Below the pieces are notes generated by a model. It was not told the origin of the DNA. It saw only the letters and a program-made list of their open reading frames with translations, and did no database searches. Of a DNA stretch of 64,000 nt, positions 33,186 through 43,176 are shown piece after piece. Each line of letters begins with the position of its first letter. Position 1 is the stretch's first letter. This stretch comes from Bin87 sp965220095 (GTDB taxonomy: Bacteria > Chloroflexota > Dehalococcoidia > Lucifugimonadales > UBA3495). The DNA lies in the NCBI GenBank assembly GCA_965220095.1, contig OZ244805.1, positions 3,348,001 through 3,412,000 of the forward strand. The letters are read 5' to 3'. Made by a program: the position numbers and the translations under genes.

Positions 33186-33206
33186 AACCAGTATTGCATA
33201 CTGGGT
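33186..33206. promoter_or_regulatory. Operator-like dyad upstream of the B12-binding mutase gene
   Basis: CCAGTAT-TGC-ATACTGG (33188-33204) is a perfect 7-bp dyad with a 3-bp centre. It lies about 100 bp before the GTG start at 33307. No regulator gene adjoins it. Confidence 0.4.
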
Positions 33207-33306
33207 TGATGTCTGAGAAAATTACCAAGTTGCCCATCGCTTGGCAATGTTTGCGGCGACCCGGACCCTGATTCCCGTTTCTACCACCCTCCACCAACGA
33301 CCACTC

Positions 33307-33717
33307 GTGACGACTCAAAACGACAACCCCATCCGCGTCCTGGTTGCCAAACCCGGTTTGGACGGCCACGACCGGGGCGCCAAGGTTATCGCCCGAGCCC
33401 TGCGTGATGCCGGCATGGAAGTGATTTACACCGGCATACGCCAGACGCCGCAAATGGTGGTTCAAGCCGCCGCACAGGAGGATGTATCCGTCCTGGGATT
33501 GAGCATCCTCTCGGGTGCGCATATGGAGTTGATGCCTGAGATAATGCGCCTGCTTCGAGATCAGGATATGTCCGACGTCCTGGTTGTGCTGGGCGGTATT
33601 GTACCGGAGGAAGACCGGGAACCGCTGGCGGCGATAGGCGTTTCAGCGGTATTCGGGCCGGGCACATCCACCAACGACATCATCGAATACATCAACCACA
33701 ACGTGCCGGTGAATTAG
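33307..33717 (+). CDS. Methylmalonyl-CoA mutase, small cobalamin-binding subunit
   Basis: B12-binding partner of the mutase that interconverts methylmalonyl-CoA and succinyl-CoA. The 136-residue protein has the full cobalamin domain: IRVLVAKPGLDGHDRGAKV (10-27) with the cobalt-ligating H21, LGLSILSGAHMELMPEI, and the GGIVPEED and VFGPGTSTNDI loops that hold the nucleotide tail. It is separate from the large subunit, which lies about 12 kb away on the other strand (45965-47626). The start is uncertain: GTG 33307 gives the family length but has no good ribosome site; in-frame TTG 33241 and ATG 33247 are alternatives. Confidence 0.92.
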   Translation: MTTQNDNPIRVLVAKPGLDGHDRGAKVIARALRDAGMEVIYTGIRQTPQMVVQAAAQEDVSVLGLSILSGAHMELMPEIMRLLRDQDMSDVLVVLGGIVPEEDREPLAAIGVSAVFGPGTSTNDIIEYINHNVPVN

Positions 33718-33759
33718 CTGCGCGTTTCAAGAAAACGACCAAAATGGTCTGACCGTTTC

Positions 33760-33788
33760 TTGCAGATACCACACGCCGGGTCTATAAT
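33760..33788 (+). promoter_or_regulatory. Promoter of the DUF177-rpmF-fabD-nusB cluster
   Basis: TTGCAG (33760-33765), 17 bp, perfect TATAAT (33783-33788). RNA would start about 8 nt before the ATG at 33803, leaving a very short leader. Confidence 0.7.
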
Positions 33789-33802
33789 TCCGGGAAGTTT
33801 TC

Positions 33803-34345
33803 ATGCTCAGGGCCCGCAGGTCTTCAACCGATATGAACTACAACGTAGCCCAGTTGCTAAAAGAGCCCACCGGTTCCCAGCGCAACTTCACCATCGGCGA
33901 GACTTTTGCCGAATCTGAGACCTTGGTTGAGCAGGTCGTGGGCGCAGGCCGCATGGTTCGCACGCATCAGGGTATATGGGTCCAGGCCGATATAACCGCC
34001 ACCGTGTCCCAGGGCTGCAGTCGCTGCCTGGTAGAGTTCGACCGGACTTTAGAGTTAGAACTTGAAGAGGAATACCTGCCGAAAGTCGACGTCAACAGCG
34101 GTCGCAGGATCGATCTGCCCGAAGACTGGGGCGGCATGGTCATTGGCGACGACCACACGCTGAACCTCGCCGAAGCCGTTCGACAGACCGCGATCACCGA
34201 GTTGCCCTTGAAACCCCTTTGCCGACCGGAATGTGGCGGAATTTGTGACCGGTGCGGGACCGACCGTAACACAACCGATTGCGATTGCTATGCGCTGGGC
34301 ATCGACCCTCGGTGGGCAGCGCTGCGCGCACTTTTGGTCGACTAA
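33803..34345 (+). CDS. yceD: DUF177/YceD family protein
   Basis: YceD-family proteins are linked to ribosome or large-subunit RNA maturation and are almost always just upstream of rpmF, as here. The 180-residue protein shows the family pattern VSQGCSRCLVEFDRTLELELEEEYLPK (about 62-88) and a cysteine-rich C-terminus (CRPECGGICDRCG, then CDC) that is likely zinc-binding. ATG 33803 follows GGGAAG with 5-bp spacing; ATG 33833 is an alternative. First gene of a rightward cluster running to ftsK. The exact biochemical role of the family is not settled. Confidence 0.88.
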   Translation: MLRARRSSTDMNYNVAQLLKEPTGSQRNFTIGETFAESETLVEQVVGAGRMVRTHQGIWVQADITATVSQGCSRCLVEFDRTLELELEEEYLPKVDVNSGRRIDLPEDWGGMVIGDDHTLNLAEAVRQTAITELPLKPLCRPECGGICDRCGTDRNTTDCDCYALGIDPRWAALRALLVD

Positions 34346-34417
34346 CTAATCAAAGAAACCTCTTCGCGGCCGGCTGACCTTGCATGGTCAACTCGCGCCG
34401 CGCAAAATGGACAAGAC

Positions 34418-34597
34418 ATGGGCGCACTACCGAAAAAGAAGCTGACACGGGCCCGCAAAGGCCGGCGTCTTTCGTCTTCCGCATACCAACTTCGTGAGAT
34501 CAATCCGTCTCGTTGCCCCCGGTGCCGCACGGCCAAGCGGCCGCACACCGCCTGTCCCGGTTGCGGTTTCTATCGGGGTCGCCAGGTAACGATCTGA
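34418..34597 (+). CDS. rpmF: 50S ribosomal protein L32
   Basis: A 59-residue basic protein of the large ribosomal subunit, found by direct translation: MGALPKKKLTRARKGRR at the N-terminus and a four-cysteine zinc ribbon (CPRC, 11 residues later CPGC) followed by GFYRGRQV. These are the defining features of L32; length is normal (56-60). GGA lies 7 bp before the ATG. It sits between DUF177 and fabD, the classic yceD-rpmF-fab arrangement, although plsX and fabH, which often follow, are missing here. Confidence 0.95.
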   Translation: MGALPKKKLTRARKGRRLSSSAYQLREINPSRCPRCRTAKRPHTACPGCGFYRGRQVTI

Positions 34598-34703
34598 ATA
34601 TCCAGATCCGCCTGCCGTTGATGCTCCGGGGTTATGATCCCCAGCGAGCGTTGGCGCAGGTTGTTTCATACAGTGGCATTGCGGTAGTTTGGAGTGCGGT
34701 GGT

Positions 34704-35654
34704 ATGAGTGAAATTGAACTGGCGCCAGTTTATTCCTACATCTTTCCCGGTCAGGGTACCCAGAAGGTCGGAATGGGTCGGACGCTGTATGAGTCATCCC
34801 CGGCAGCGCGAACCGTCTTCCAAGAGGCCGACGACAGCCTGAACATGCACCTCTCCAAGCTGATATTCGAAGGCCCCTCCGAAGATTTGCAAGACACCGC
34901 CCACGCGCAACCGGCCATCATGGCGGTTAGCATCGCGATTTGGCGGGCGTGGCAAGAATTTCTCGGCTCAGCTTCGCCGCAACCCGCCGCGGTAGCGGGA
35001 CACAGTCTGGGCGAATATACGTCCATGGTGGTCGGCGGCGTAATGGACTTTGGCGACGCTATGAGACTGGTTCGAGAGCGTGGCCGCCTGATGCACGAAG
35101 CGGGCGAAGCCCGTCCCGGGTCCATGGCAGCCATTATCGGCCTGGACGAATACACAGTCGCTCAGGTTGCCCAAGACTCTGGTGTCGAACTGGCCAACAT
35201 CAATTCTGATGACCAAATCGTCGTCAGCGGTGACAAAATAGCGCTGGCGCGCGCGATGGACCTTGCATCGGCGCGCGGCGCCAAAAAGGTGGTGCCGCTG
35301 GCCGTTAGCGGAGCCTTCCACTCGCGGCTGATGGAATTCGCCCAAGCGGGTTTGTCCGACGCCATTGATGGCATTCGTCTCCGCGATCCGGTATTCCCCG
35401 TCATCGCCAACTCGACCGGCGGGCCAATCGTGAATGCTGAACGAGCGCGCCAGGAATTGCTCACCGGCCTCTGCAACTGCGTGCTTTGGAAGCACTCCGT
35501 ACAGTTCATGGTGGACTCGGGAGTCAACCGATTTATTGAGTTTGGGCCAGCCCGCATGTTGTCCAGCCTGGTACGCCGGATCGACTCGGACGTGGAAGCC
35601 TTGACCCTGTCCGACCCGGCTTCCATCCGCAAGCTGGCGGAAGCGCGACCGTAG
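34704..35654 (+). CDS. fabD: Malonyl-CoA:ACP transacylase FabD
   Basis: FabD loads malonyl groups onto ACP for fatty-acid elongation. The 316-residue protein has FPGQGTQKVGMG near the start, the nucleophile motif GHSLGEY, RGRLMHEA with the substrate arginine region, NINSDDQIVVSG, VSGAFHSRLM carrying the catalytic histidine, and the C-terminal FIEFGPARMLSSLVRRI. ATG 34704 is preceded by GGAG; the GTG-type extension 15 bases upstream is not needed. ACP itself is encoded 600 bp downstream. Confidence 0.96.
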   Translation: MSEIELAPVYSYIFPGQGTQKVGMGRTLYESSPAARTVFQEADDSLNMHLSKLIFEGPSEDLQDTAHAQPAIMAVSIAIWRAWQEFLGSASPQPAAVAGHSLGEYTSMVVGGVMDFGDAMRLVRERGRLMHEAGEARPGSMAAIIGLDEYTVAQVAQDSGVELANINSDDQIVVSGDKIALARAMDLASARGAKKVVPLAVSGAFHSRLMEFAQAGLSDAIDGIRLRDPVFPVIANSTGGPIVNAERARQELLTGLCNCVLWKHSVQFMVDSGVNRFIEFGPARMLSSLVRRIDSDVEALTLSDPASIRKLAEARP

Positions 35655-35717
35655 CGCCCGCTACTCCGTGCAAAGGTCCCGGTTTTGTCCGTATGACGCC
35701 CGCAAACCCACCGTAAC

Positions 35718-36218
35718 TTGGCCACCCAGCCTCGTCTTCGCAGTCTCCGCAACGGCCCCGTGGGTCGGCAGGCCAGGATATTGGCCTTGCAGATGCTGTT
35801 CGCCGGCGACGTACGCGGCACGACCGATACCAATCTTCTGCCCTGGTTGTGTCACGACGAACCCGCGAGTTCATCGGTGCGTGAGGCCGCAGGCAACATG
35901 GTCGACGGAGTCTATGCAGACCTTGCCCAGTTCGATGGGGTAATCAAACGTTTTGCCCCGGTGATCCCGGTCAATCTGCTGGCCCTCGTTGACCGGAACA
36001 TATTGCGTGTGGCAATCTATGAGTTGACGAATCGCAACACAGTGCCCCGTCAAGTGGTCATCAACGAAGCGGTTGAATTGGCCTCGATGTTCGGTAGCGA
36101 AAGCAGCGCCCGTTTCGTAAACGGAGTATTGGGCTCATATCTGGCCGATTTGGCGACCGTCGCCGAACCGCCACCTCAGTTGCCGGGCAACCCCACAGTG
36201 GGCAGTGTTCCCAAATGA
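35718..36218 (+). CDS. nusB: Transcription antitermination factor NusB
   Basis: NusB binds boxA RNA with NusE (S10) and promotes antitermination, mainly on rRNA operons. The 166-residue helical protein shows ARILALQMLFAGD near residue 19, DRNILRVAIYELTNRNTVPRQVVINEAVELA, and SSARFVNGVLGS, the strongest NusB signatures. TTG 35718 is the only plausible start because the frame is closed by TGA at 35694; no clear ribosome site. The last ~20 residues are a Pro-rich tail. Follows fabD by 63 bp. Confidence 0.93.
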   Translation: MATQPRLRSLRNGPVGRQARILALQMLFAGDVRGTTDTNLLPWLCHDEPASSSVREAAGNMVDGVYADLAQFDGVIKRFAPVIPVNLLALVDRNILRVAIYELTNRNTVPRQVVINEAVELASMFGSESSARFVNGVLGSYLADLATVAEPPPQLPGNPTVGSVPK

Positions 36219-36266
36219 AATTAACCATCCGGCGTCTCCACGCCGACATTCCACGGAGATGAACCT

Positions 36267-36527
36267 TTGAGTACCGTTTTTGAGCGCGTAGCGGAGATCG
36301 TAGTTGACAAACTTGGCGTCGATGCCGCTGACGTGAAGGAAGGATCTTCGTTCCAGGACGACCTTGGAGCCGATTCTCTCGACCTGGTGGAGTTGATCAT
36401 GGCCTTCGAGGAAGAATTCAGCTCGGATGGCAACGCCATCGAAATCCCGGACGAAGATGCTGGCGAGATTCTTACCATCGCTGATGCGGTGACCTACTTG
36501 CAAGGCAAGGGAGTGCAAGACGAGTAG
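36267..36527 (+). CDS. acpP: Acyl carrier protein
   Basis: Carries growing acyl chains on a phosphopantetheine arm attached to S37 in the DSL motif (LGADSLDLVEL). The 86-residue acidic protein is longer than the usual 77-80: compared with the standard EEEFxxEIPDE it has about six additional residues (SSDGNA) between helix 2 and the EIPDEDA motif, and a short GVQDE tail. TTG start with GGAG 8 bp upstream. Neighbours fabD and nusB. A housekeeping ACP is likely, although the insertion is unusual. Confidence 0.95.
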   Translation: MSTVFERVAEIVVDKLGVDAADVKEGSSFQDDLGADSLDLVELIMAFEEEFSSDGNAIEIPDEDAGEILTIADAVTYLQGKGVQDE

Positions 36528-36578
36528 GAACCTACCCGTTGCGCATCCATCCATACCCGCCACGGATACCAGTCCATC

Positions 36579-37322
36579 ATGGATACACTGGAAGACGTGG
36601 CCCGACGAGTCAGGGATTGCACCGATTGCCCGTTGCACCTGGGTCGCACTAACGCCGTTCCTGGCGAAGGCCCGCCGGACGCCGAGCTGCTATTTATCGG
36701 GGAAGGCCCTGGCTTCCAGGAAGATCGTCAGGGTAGACCCTTTGTGGGGCCGGCCGGTGCATTCCTTGAACAACTGTTGCAGTCGATCGGAATGACGCGG
36801 GACCAGGTCTACATTGCTAATATGGTCAAGTGTCGGCCGCCCGACAACCGCGATCCCAGCCCAGGCGAAATTGCCGCCTGCTCCAAATACCTGGACCGCC
36901 AGATACAATTGATCGACCCGCGCCTGATCGTTACCCTGGGGCGATTTTCCACCTCCAGATTCATGCCAGGACAAAGCATCAGCAGCGTCAGGGGTCGACT
37001 TCGCACCGTGAACGGGCAACAGATATTCCCGATCATGCACCCCGCCGCCGGGTTGCGCCGTCAGGAAATGCGGACGTCCATCGAGGAAGACTTCCAGAAG
37101 CTGGCTGGTTTACTGGACGTCCTGCGTATGGAAGCCGACCCGCCCTCCGTTGGACACCGTATCCAAGAGCCACCGGCCGACTACGAACCGGATACCCAAC
37201 CAACCAGGGAAAATCCGTCCTTCTGGGACTTGCCAACGCCCGACCTCGCTGACCCTCCGCTCGAATCTGCGGAGTCGCCGCCACCTCACGAACCGCCCCC
37301 AGGCCAACAACGACTATTCTGA
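36579..37322 (+). CDS. Uracil-DNA glycosylase, family 4 (iron-sulfur)
   Basis: Removes uracil from DNA in base-excision repair; family 4 is typical of thermophiles and many deep-branching bacteria. The 247-residue protein has four cysteines for a 4Fe-4S cluster at family positions (C14, C17, C85, C101), the active-site motif GEGPG (41-45), RPFVGPAG, and the HPAAG motif near residue 152. The last ~60 residues form a Pro/Glu-rich tail absent from the core family. It starts 52 bp after acpP and precedes rnj. Confidence 0.93.
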   Translation: MDTLEDVARRVRDCTDCPLHLGRTNAVPGEGPPDAELLFIGEGPGFQEDRQGRPFVGPAGAFLEQLLQSIGMTRDQVYIANMVKCRPPDNRDPSPGEIAACSKYLDRQIQLIDPRLIVTLGRFSTSRFMPGQSISSVRGRLRTVNGQQIFPIMHPAAGLRRQEMRTSIEEDFQKLAGLLDVLRMEADPPSVGHRIQEPPADYEPDTQPTRENPSFWDLPTPDLADPPLESAESPPPHEPPPGQQRLF

Positions 37323-37333
37323 CCGGAGTACAC

Positions 37334-39016
<1,683 letters not shown>

Positions 39017-39165
39017 CCGAGCACCGGCGACACCGGCATTTCCCACCTGGGCCGTTCAACAAATGGAATTGGAGGCCGGTTGTTCGGCACCTTGTTCGGA
39101 CAATTCCGTGCCAGCGAAGAGGTCAGAAAACCTTGCCACCGCCATTGCCATAGGAGGAACGCGAA

Positions 39166-41337
39166 ATGTCGGCAGCGGTCGCATTGGGCAGCAAGGGTCG
39201 AAACAAGCCAACCACCACCAACTGGATTCGGCTGGCCATCGAAACCGGCATCTGGCTGTTGATCGGATTGGCCGGGACAGCGGTGGCGCTGTGGGTGCCG
39301 GGTGCGACACTTTGGCTGGCGCGCACGCTGGCCTACGGATGGGTCGCCGTTGGCCTGTTTTCAGCGCTCTCCCTGATTTTGCTCGTCCACAAACCGCTCG
39401 CTCTGTTGCGCGGTTGGCGTTGGTGGTTGTCCGGCGGAATAGTCGCCGCCGCTGCAATCATCGCCTTATCGTTCGTACCGGGAAATCAGGGCGCGTTGTA
39501 CGTCTACGGCCTCTCTGGTGAATGGGGCTATGCAGCAACTGGTGGAAGCCTGACCGTCGCCGTTATCGGGTGGGTCCTTGGCGCTGCGCTGACCGTCCTG
39601 CTGGCCGTCCCTAACGCCCGCCGCTGGTACTTCTCAGCAGCCCGTTTCGTCGGTATGGGCAGCTGGCTAGCTGCCAAAGCCGCCGGCAAAGGCGCTGTGG
39701 AACTGGTCGGCTGGATCGGGGGCGGCGCCGCGGCTACCGGCAAGACCACAGCGAAAATCGCATCCACCTCAACCCATATCAAACTCCCGAATCGGGCGGC
39801 CCGGCCAGCCCACACCACACCCGGGCCACAACCGGTCGCAGATACCGAAGATGCACCGGATTCGCTGGCTGCTAAACCTGCCTCGCTGCTGAAATACACG
39901 TCGCGGGGCAACGGCTGGCAACTTCCACCGCTTGACACCCTGGCCCCGGTGGAAACCCACCAGATAGACCAGCCCGCAATCGCCGCTATGTCGGAAAACA
40001 TCAAAGAGGCGTTGTCGGAGCACGGCGTGTATGTGGATGTGGAAGATGTCAAAGCGGGGCCGCGGGTGGTGCGCTTCGGCCTGGTGCCCGGTTACATGCC
40101 CCAGAAACTGGACAAGGACGGCGCCAGTACCGGCCAGCGTCCCAGCCGGGTCCGCGTGGGCGACATTACGAAACGGCAAAAAGACCTCGCGCTGGCCCTG
40201 AAAAGCCCCTACATCCGAATCATCGAAACGCCGGAACCGGGCGAAGGGCTGGTGGGTCTCGAAGTTCCGAACCCGTCTCCGGGCAAGGTGTTGATGCGCT
40301 CCATTGTGGAGGGTTCGGAGTTCGGCAAGATCGTCAACAAGGGTGGCCTGGCATTCGCGTTGGGTGAAGATGCCGGCGGCCAATCGCTGGTACTTGACCT
40401 GGCCGCCATGCCGCACCTGCTAATCGCCGGCGCTACCGGGTCTGGCAAGAGCGTCTGCATCAACTCGCTGGTCGCATCGCTGCTGATGACGCGCCCGCCC
40501 GATGAACTGCGGATGATAATGGTCGACCCCAAGCGGGTCGAATTGACGCCCTTCAACGGCATTCCTCACCTGGTGTTGCCAGTCATCGTCGAACCGGACG
40601 AAGTTTACCCGGCTCTGCGTGGCCTCATCAACGAAATGACCCGCCGGTATCGGATTATGGAGGAAACTGGTGTCCGGAACATTGCCGGCTACAATGAAAA
40701 AGCGCCCGACCCAATGCCCTTCCTCGTGCTGATAGTTGACGAACTGGCCGACCTGATGATGACCGGCGGTCTTGAAGTGGAACAACAACTCGTGCGCCTG
40801 GCACAGCTAGGGCGCGCCGCTGGCATCCACATGGTGCTGGCTACACAACGACCGTCCGTGAAAGTGGTTACCGGTTTGCTCAAGGCCAATGTGCCAGCCC
40901 GCGTGGCATTCGCGGTGGCGTCTCAAGTCGATTCCCGGGTCATACTGGACGGCGCCGGTGCAGAAGCTCTGATGGGTAAAGGCGATTTGCTACTACTGAA
41001 CAACGATTTCCCGAAAGCGCGCCGTGGTCAGGGGACTCTTGTTTATGACGACGAAACCGAACGCATCGTCAATTTCTGGCGTGAGCAGATTGGGCCCGAA
41101 CTGGCTCCCATCTATCTGGACGAAGCAGAACCCAACGAAAAGGGTGACGACCGGTCTGGCAATGGCGACATGGATGATGTCTACGACGGAGACATTCTGC
41201 AACAGGCCCGAGACCTGGCGTTGCGGAACCCGCGCCTGAATTCGGCAATGCTGGAACGCAGGCTCAAAATACGGAAATCCATCGCCGACGAGATCATCGA
41301 AGAGTTGCGGGGAGAAGGACTCGTCATCACCGTCTAG
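39166..41337 (+). CDS. ftsK: DNA translocase FtsK
   Basis: Septum-linked motor that pumps chromosomal DNA at division and activates dimer resolution. The 723-residue protein has about four N-terminal membrane helices (to residue ~165), a short Pro/Thr linker, the alpha/beta motor domain with Walker A AGATGSGKS (about 423-431) and Walker B FLVLIVDELADLMM, ATQRPSVKVVTG, and a C-terminal winged-helix gamma domain (ARDLALRNPRLNSAMLERRLKI) for KOPS recognition. The linker is short compared with E. coli FtsK, similar to SpoIIIE. Last gene of the rightward cluster, 149 bp after rnj. Confidence 0.96.
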   Translation: MSAAVALGSKGRNKPTTTNWIRLAIETGIWLLIGLAGTAVALWVPGATLWLARTLAYGWVAVGLFSALSLILLVHKPLALLRGWRWWLSGGIVAAAAIIALSFVPGNQGALYVYGLSGEWGYAATGGSLTVAVIGWVLGAALTVLLAVPNARRWYFSAARFVGMGSWLAAKAAGKGAVELVGWIGGGAAATGKTTAKIASTSTHIKLPNRAARPAHTTPGPQPVADTEDAPDSLAAKPASLLKYTSRGNGWQLPPLDTLAPVETHQIDQPAIAAMSENIKEALSEHGVYVDVEDVKAGPRVVRFGLVPGYMPQKLDKDGASTGQRPSRVRVGDITKRQKDLALALKSPYIRIIETPEPGEGLVGLEVPNPSPGKVLMRSIVEGSEFGKIVNKGGLAFALGEDAGGQSLVLDLAAMPHLLIAGATGSGKSVCINSLVASLLMTRPPDELRMIMVDPKRVELTPFNGIPHLVLPVIVEPDEVYPALRGLINEMTRRYRIMEETGVRNIAGYNEKAPDPMPFLVLIVDELADLMMTGGLEVEQQLVRLAQLGRAAGIHMVLATQRPSVKVVTGLLKANVPARVAFAVASQVDSRVILDGAGAEALMGKGDLLLLNNDFPKARRGQGTLVYDDETERIVNFWREQIGPELAPIYLDEAEPNEKGDDRSGNGDMDDVYDGDILQQARDLALRNPRLNSAMLERRLKIRKSIADEIIEELRGEGLVITV

Positions 41338-41427
41338 CGAGGCTTTCCAGCCCGGGTTTGGTGGCGCTGACCGTTTCAGGTCGGGTAACGCAATAGTCGG
41401 TAATTGCGGTTCGTGCGCCGCCACCGG

Positions 41428-41461
41428 GTGATAGTCGATGCCATGTGATAGTCGATGCCAT
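41428..41461. repeat. Perfect tandem duplication of a 17-mer
   Basis: GTGATAGTCGATGCCAT occurs twice head to tail (41428-41444 and 41445-41461), just upstream of the PHP gene. The second copy begins with the predicted -35 box. Confidence 0.85.
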
Positions 41462-41473
41462 CGGTGGTATGAT
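41445..41473 (+). promoter_or_regulatory. Predicted promoter of the PHP-oppD pair
   Basis: GTGATA (41445-41450), 17 bp, TATGAT (41468-41473). The -35 box is supplied by the second unit of a tandem 17-mer. The start codon lies 30 bp downstream. Confidence 0.5.
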
Positions 41474-41502
41474 GACATTGGGTTACCCGTACCGGAGCCG
41501 CA

Positions 41503-42174
41503 TTGCTGATTGATTTACACGCTCATACCTACCCCAGGTCCGACGACAGTTTCATGTCCGTGGACGAACTGTTGGACGCGGGCCGTATCGCCGGCCTCGA
41601 CGGGATATGTCTCACCGAGCACGATGATTTCTGGGCGTGGGACTGCGCCGCCACGCTCAGTCAGCGACATGGCATCCTGGTGTTGCCCGGCGCTGAGATA
41701 AACACCGACGCCGGTCATGTGCTGGTCTTTGGGCTGCGACGCTACCGCTTTGGAATGCACAAGCCAACCTTTCTGCGCGCAGAAGCCGATAGCCTGGGCG
41801 CCGCCATGATTGCCGCCCACCCATACCGCCGCCGCTACCTGTCTGAACCCGGTCAGGATCCGGAACTTCGAGCTGAAATGCTGGAACGCGCCTTGTCCGA
41901 CCCGCACATGAAATACTTTGACGCCGTGGAGTCGCGCAACGGCCGCGGCGCAGAGGACGAGAACCAGTTCGCCGCCGACCTTCGGAATCAACTCGGTTTA
42001 CCCGGCACCGGCGGTAGCGACGCGCATCGGCTCCACCAGATTGGCACTGCGGCAACTCTGTTCCATCGGCCCATCGCGTCGCTGGCGGACTTTATCTCTG
42101 AGGTCAAGGCGGGTCGAATGGAACCGGTCGACCTCACGACCTCGCCCGCCAGGACATCCATTTCAGTGCGCTAA
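41503..42174 (+). CDS. PHP-domain metal-dependent phosphoesterase
   Basis: A 223-residue PHP protein of the YciV/TrpH kind, a metal-dependent hydrolase acting on phosphoesters (nucleotides, short RNA or similar). All metal-site motifs are visible: DLHAHT (4-9), DSF, EHDDFWAWD, GAEINTDAGHVLVFG, AAHPYRR and GTGGSDAH near the C-terminus. TTG start with GGAG 7 bp upstream. The oppD-like gene starts 2 bp after its stop, so the two are cotranscribed; why they are linked is not obvious. Substrate unknown. Confidence 0.9.
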   Translation: MLIDLHAHTYPRSDDSFMSVDELLDAGRIAGLDGICLTEHDDFWAWDCAATLSQRHGILVLPGAEINTDAGHVLVFGLRRYRFGMHKPTFLRAEADSLGAAMIAAHPYRRRYLSEPGQDPELRAEMLERALSDPHMKYFDAVESRNGRGAEDENQFAADLRNQLGLPGTGGSDAHRLHQIGTAATLFHRPIASLADFISEVKAGRMEPVDLTTSPARTSISVR

Positions 42175-42176
42175 CC

Positions 42177-43163
42177 ATGCCGCCGGTATTGCAAATCGAG
42201 GACTTGCGCGTCGAGTTCAGCGTGCCCAATGGAACCGTTCACGCGGTTAACGGTGTGTCTTTCTCCCAGGAAGAGGAGGAGATATTTTGCATAGTCGGTG
42301 AGAGCGGCGCCGGCAAGAGTGCGCTGGCGCTTGCCGTCATGGGCTTGTTACCCGACAACGCCGCCATCACCAGCGGCAAAATCCTGTTCGACGGCGTAGA
42401 TCTGGTGACGGCTACCGCCGAGGAAATGCGCCTGTTGCGCGGCAAAACGATGTCGCTGGTTTTTCAGGACGCTCAATCCGCCCTCAACCCCGTGCAGACC
42501 ATCGGTTCGCAACTGACGGAAGTCATAATCACCCACTCGCAACTGAACCGCCGCGCCGCCGCCGCCGTGTGCCAGGAAATGCTGCGTGAGTTGGGCGTAC
42601 CGGACCCGAAACGAATTATGGGCGCCTACCCCTTCACGCTCAGCGGCGGCCAGTGTCAACGGGTGATGCTGGCGATGGCTTTGGTGATGCGACCCCGGCT
42701 GCTTATCGCCGACGAGGTAACATCCAGCGTCGATGTCACACTGCAGGCCGAAATCCTGGAACGGTTGAAGGAGCTGAGCCGCGATTCCAAATCGGCAATT
42801 CTGCTCATCACACACGACATGGGTGTGGTGGCTCACATGGCGCGACGAGTGGGAGTGATGTACGCCGGGTTTTTGATGGAATACGCCGAACTCCTGCCCA
42901 TATTCCAACAGCCGCGCCATCCGTACACCTGGTCGTTGCTGCAAACCCTGCCGCGCATGGATTCCACCGGGCGCCGCCTGAACGCGTTGCGGGGCACGCC
43001 ACCGGATTTGATGAACCCGGCTGACCAATGCCCATTCCTGCCGCGCTGCCCCAAGGCGCTGGGGCAGTGTCGCGAACACGCCCCGCCACCGCTGGAGGAA
43101 TTGACCGCCGGTCATCTCACGGCCTGTTACAACCCCGTTACCTATCCAGCAGTCCAGCGCTAA
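42177..43163 (+). CDS. ABC transporter ATP-binding protein, OppD/DppD type
   Basis: Energises a peptide-type importer. The 328-residue protein has Walker A GESGAGKSA, Q-loop VFQDAQSALNP, the signature LSGGQCQRV, Walker B LLIADEVTSSVD (Val replaces the usual Pro after ADE), H-loop THDMG, and the C-terminal Oligo_HPY region with CPFLPRCPKALGQC. Normally paired with an OppF partner and two permeases; none adjoin it. It could serve the permeases at 25003-26998. It converges on holA with a 13-bp gap. Confidence 0.92.
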   Translation: MPPVLQIEDLRVEFSVPNGTVHAVNGVSFSQEEEEIFCIVGESGAGKSALALAVMGLLPDNAAITSGKILFDGVDLVTATAEEMRLLRGKTMSLVFQDAQSALNPVQTIGSQLTEVIITHSQLNRRAAAAVCQEMLRELGVPDPKRIMGAYPFTLSGGQCQRVMLAMALVMRPRLLIADEVTSSVDVTLQAEILERLKELSRDSKSAILLITHDMGVVAHMARRVGVMYAGFLMEYAELLPIFQQPRHPYTWSLLQTLPRMDSTGRRLNALRGTPPDLMNPADQCPFLPRCPKALGQCREHAPPPLEELTAGHLTACYNPVTYPAVQR

Positions 43164-43176
43164 CCCGTCAGCGGCG

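Noticed and set aside
33209..33271. A 20-codon frame before the B12-binding subunit (MSEKITKLP...)
   Set aside because: No good ribosome site and it overlaps the candidate upstream starts of the real gene; likely chance.
33112..33306. Cobalamin riboswitch before the mutase small subunit
   Set aside because: No B12-box-like conserved core and the gap is too short and too weakly structured.
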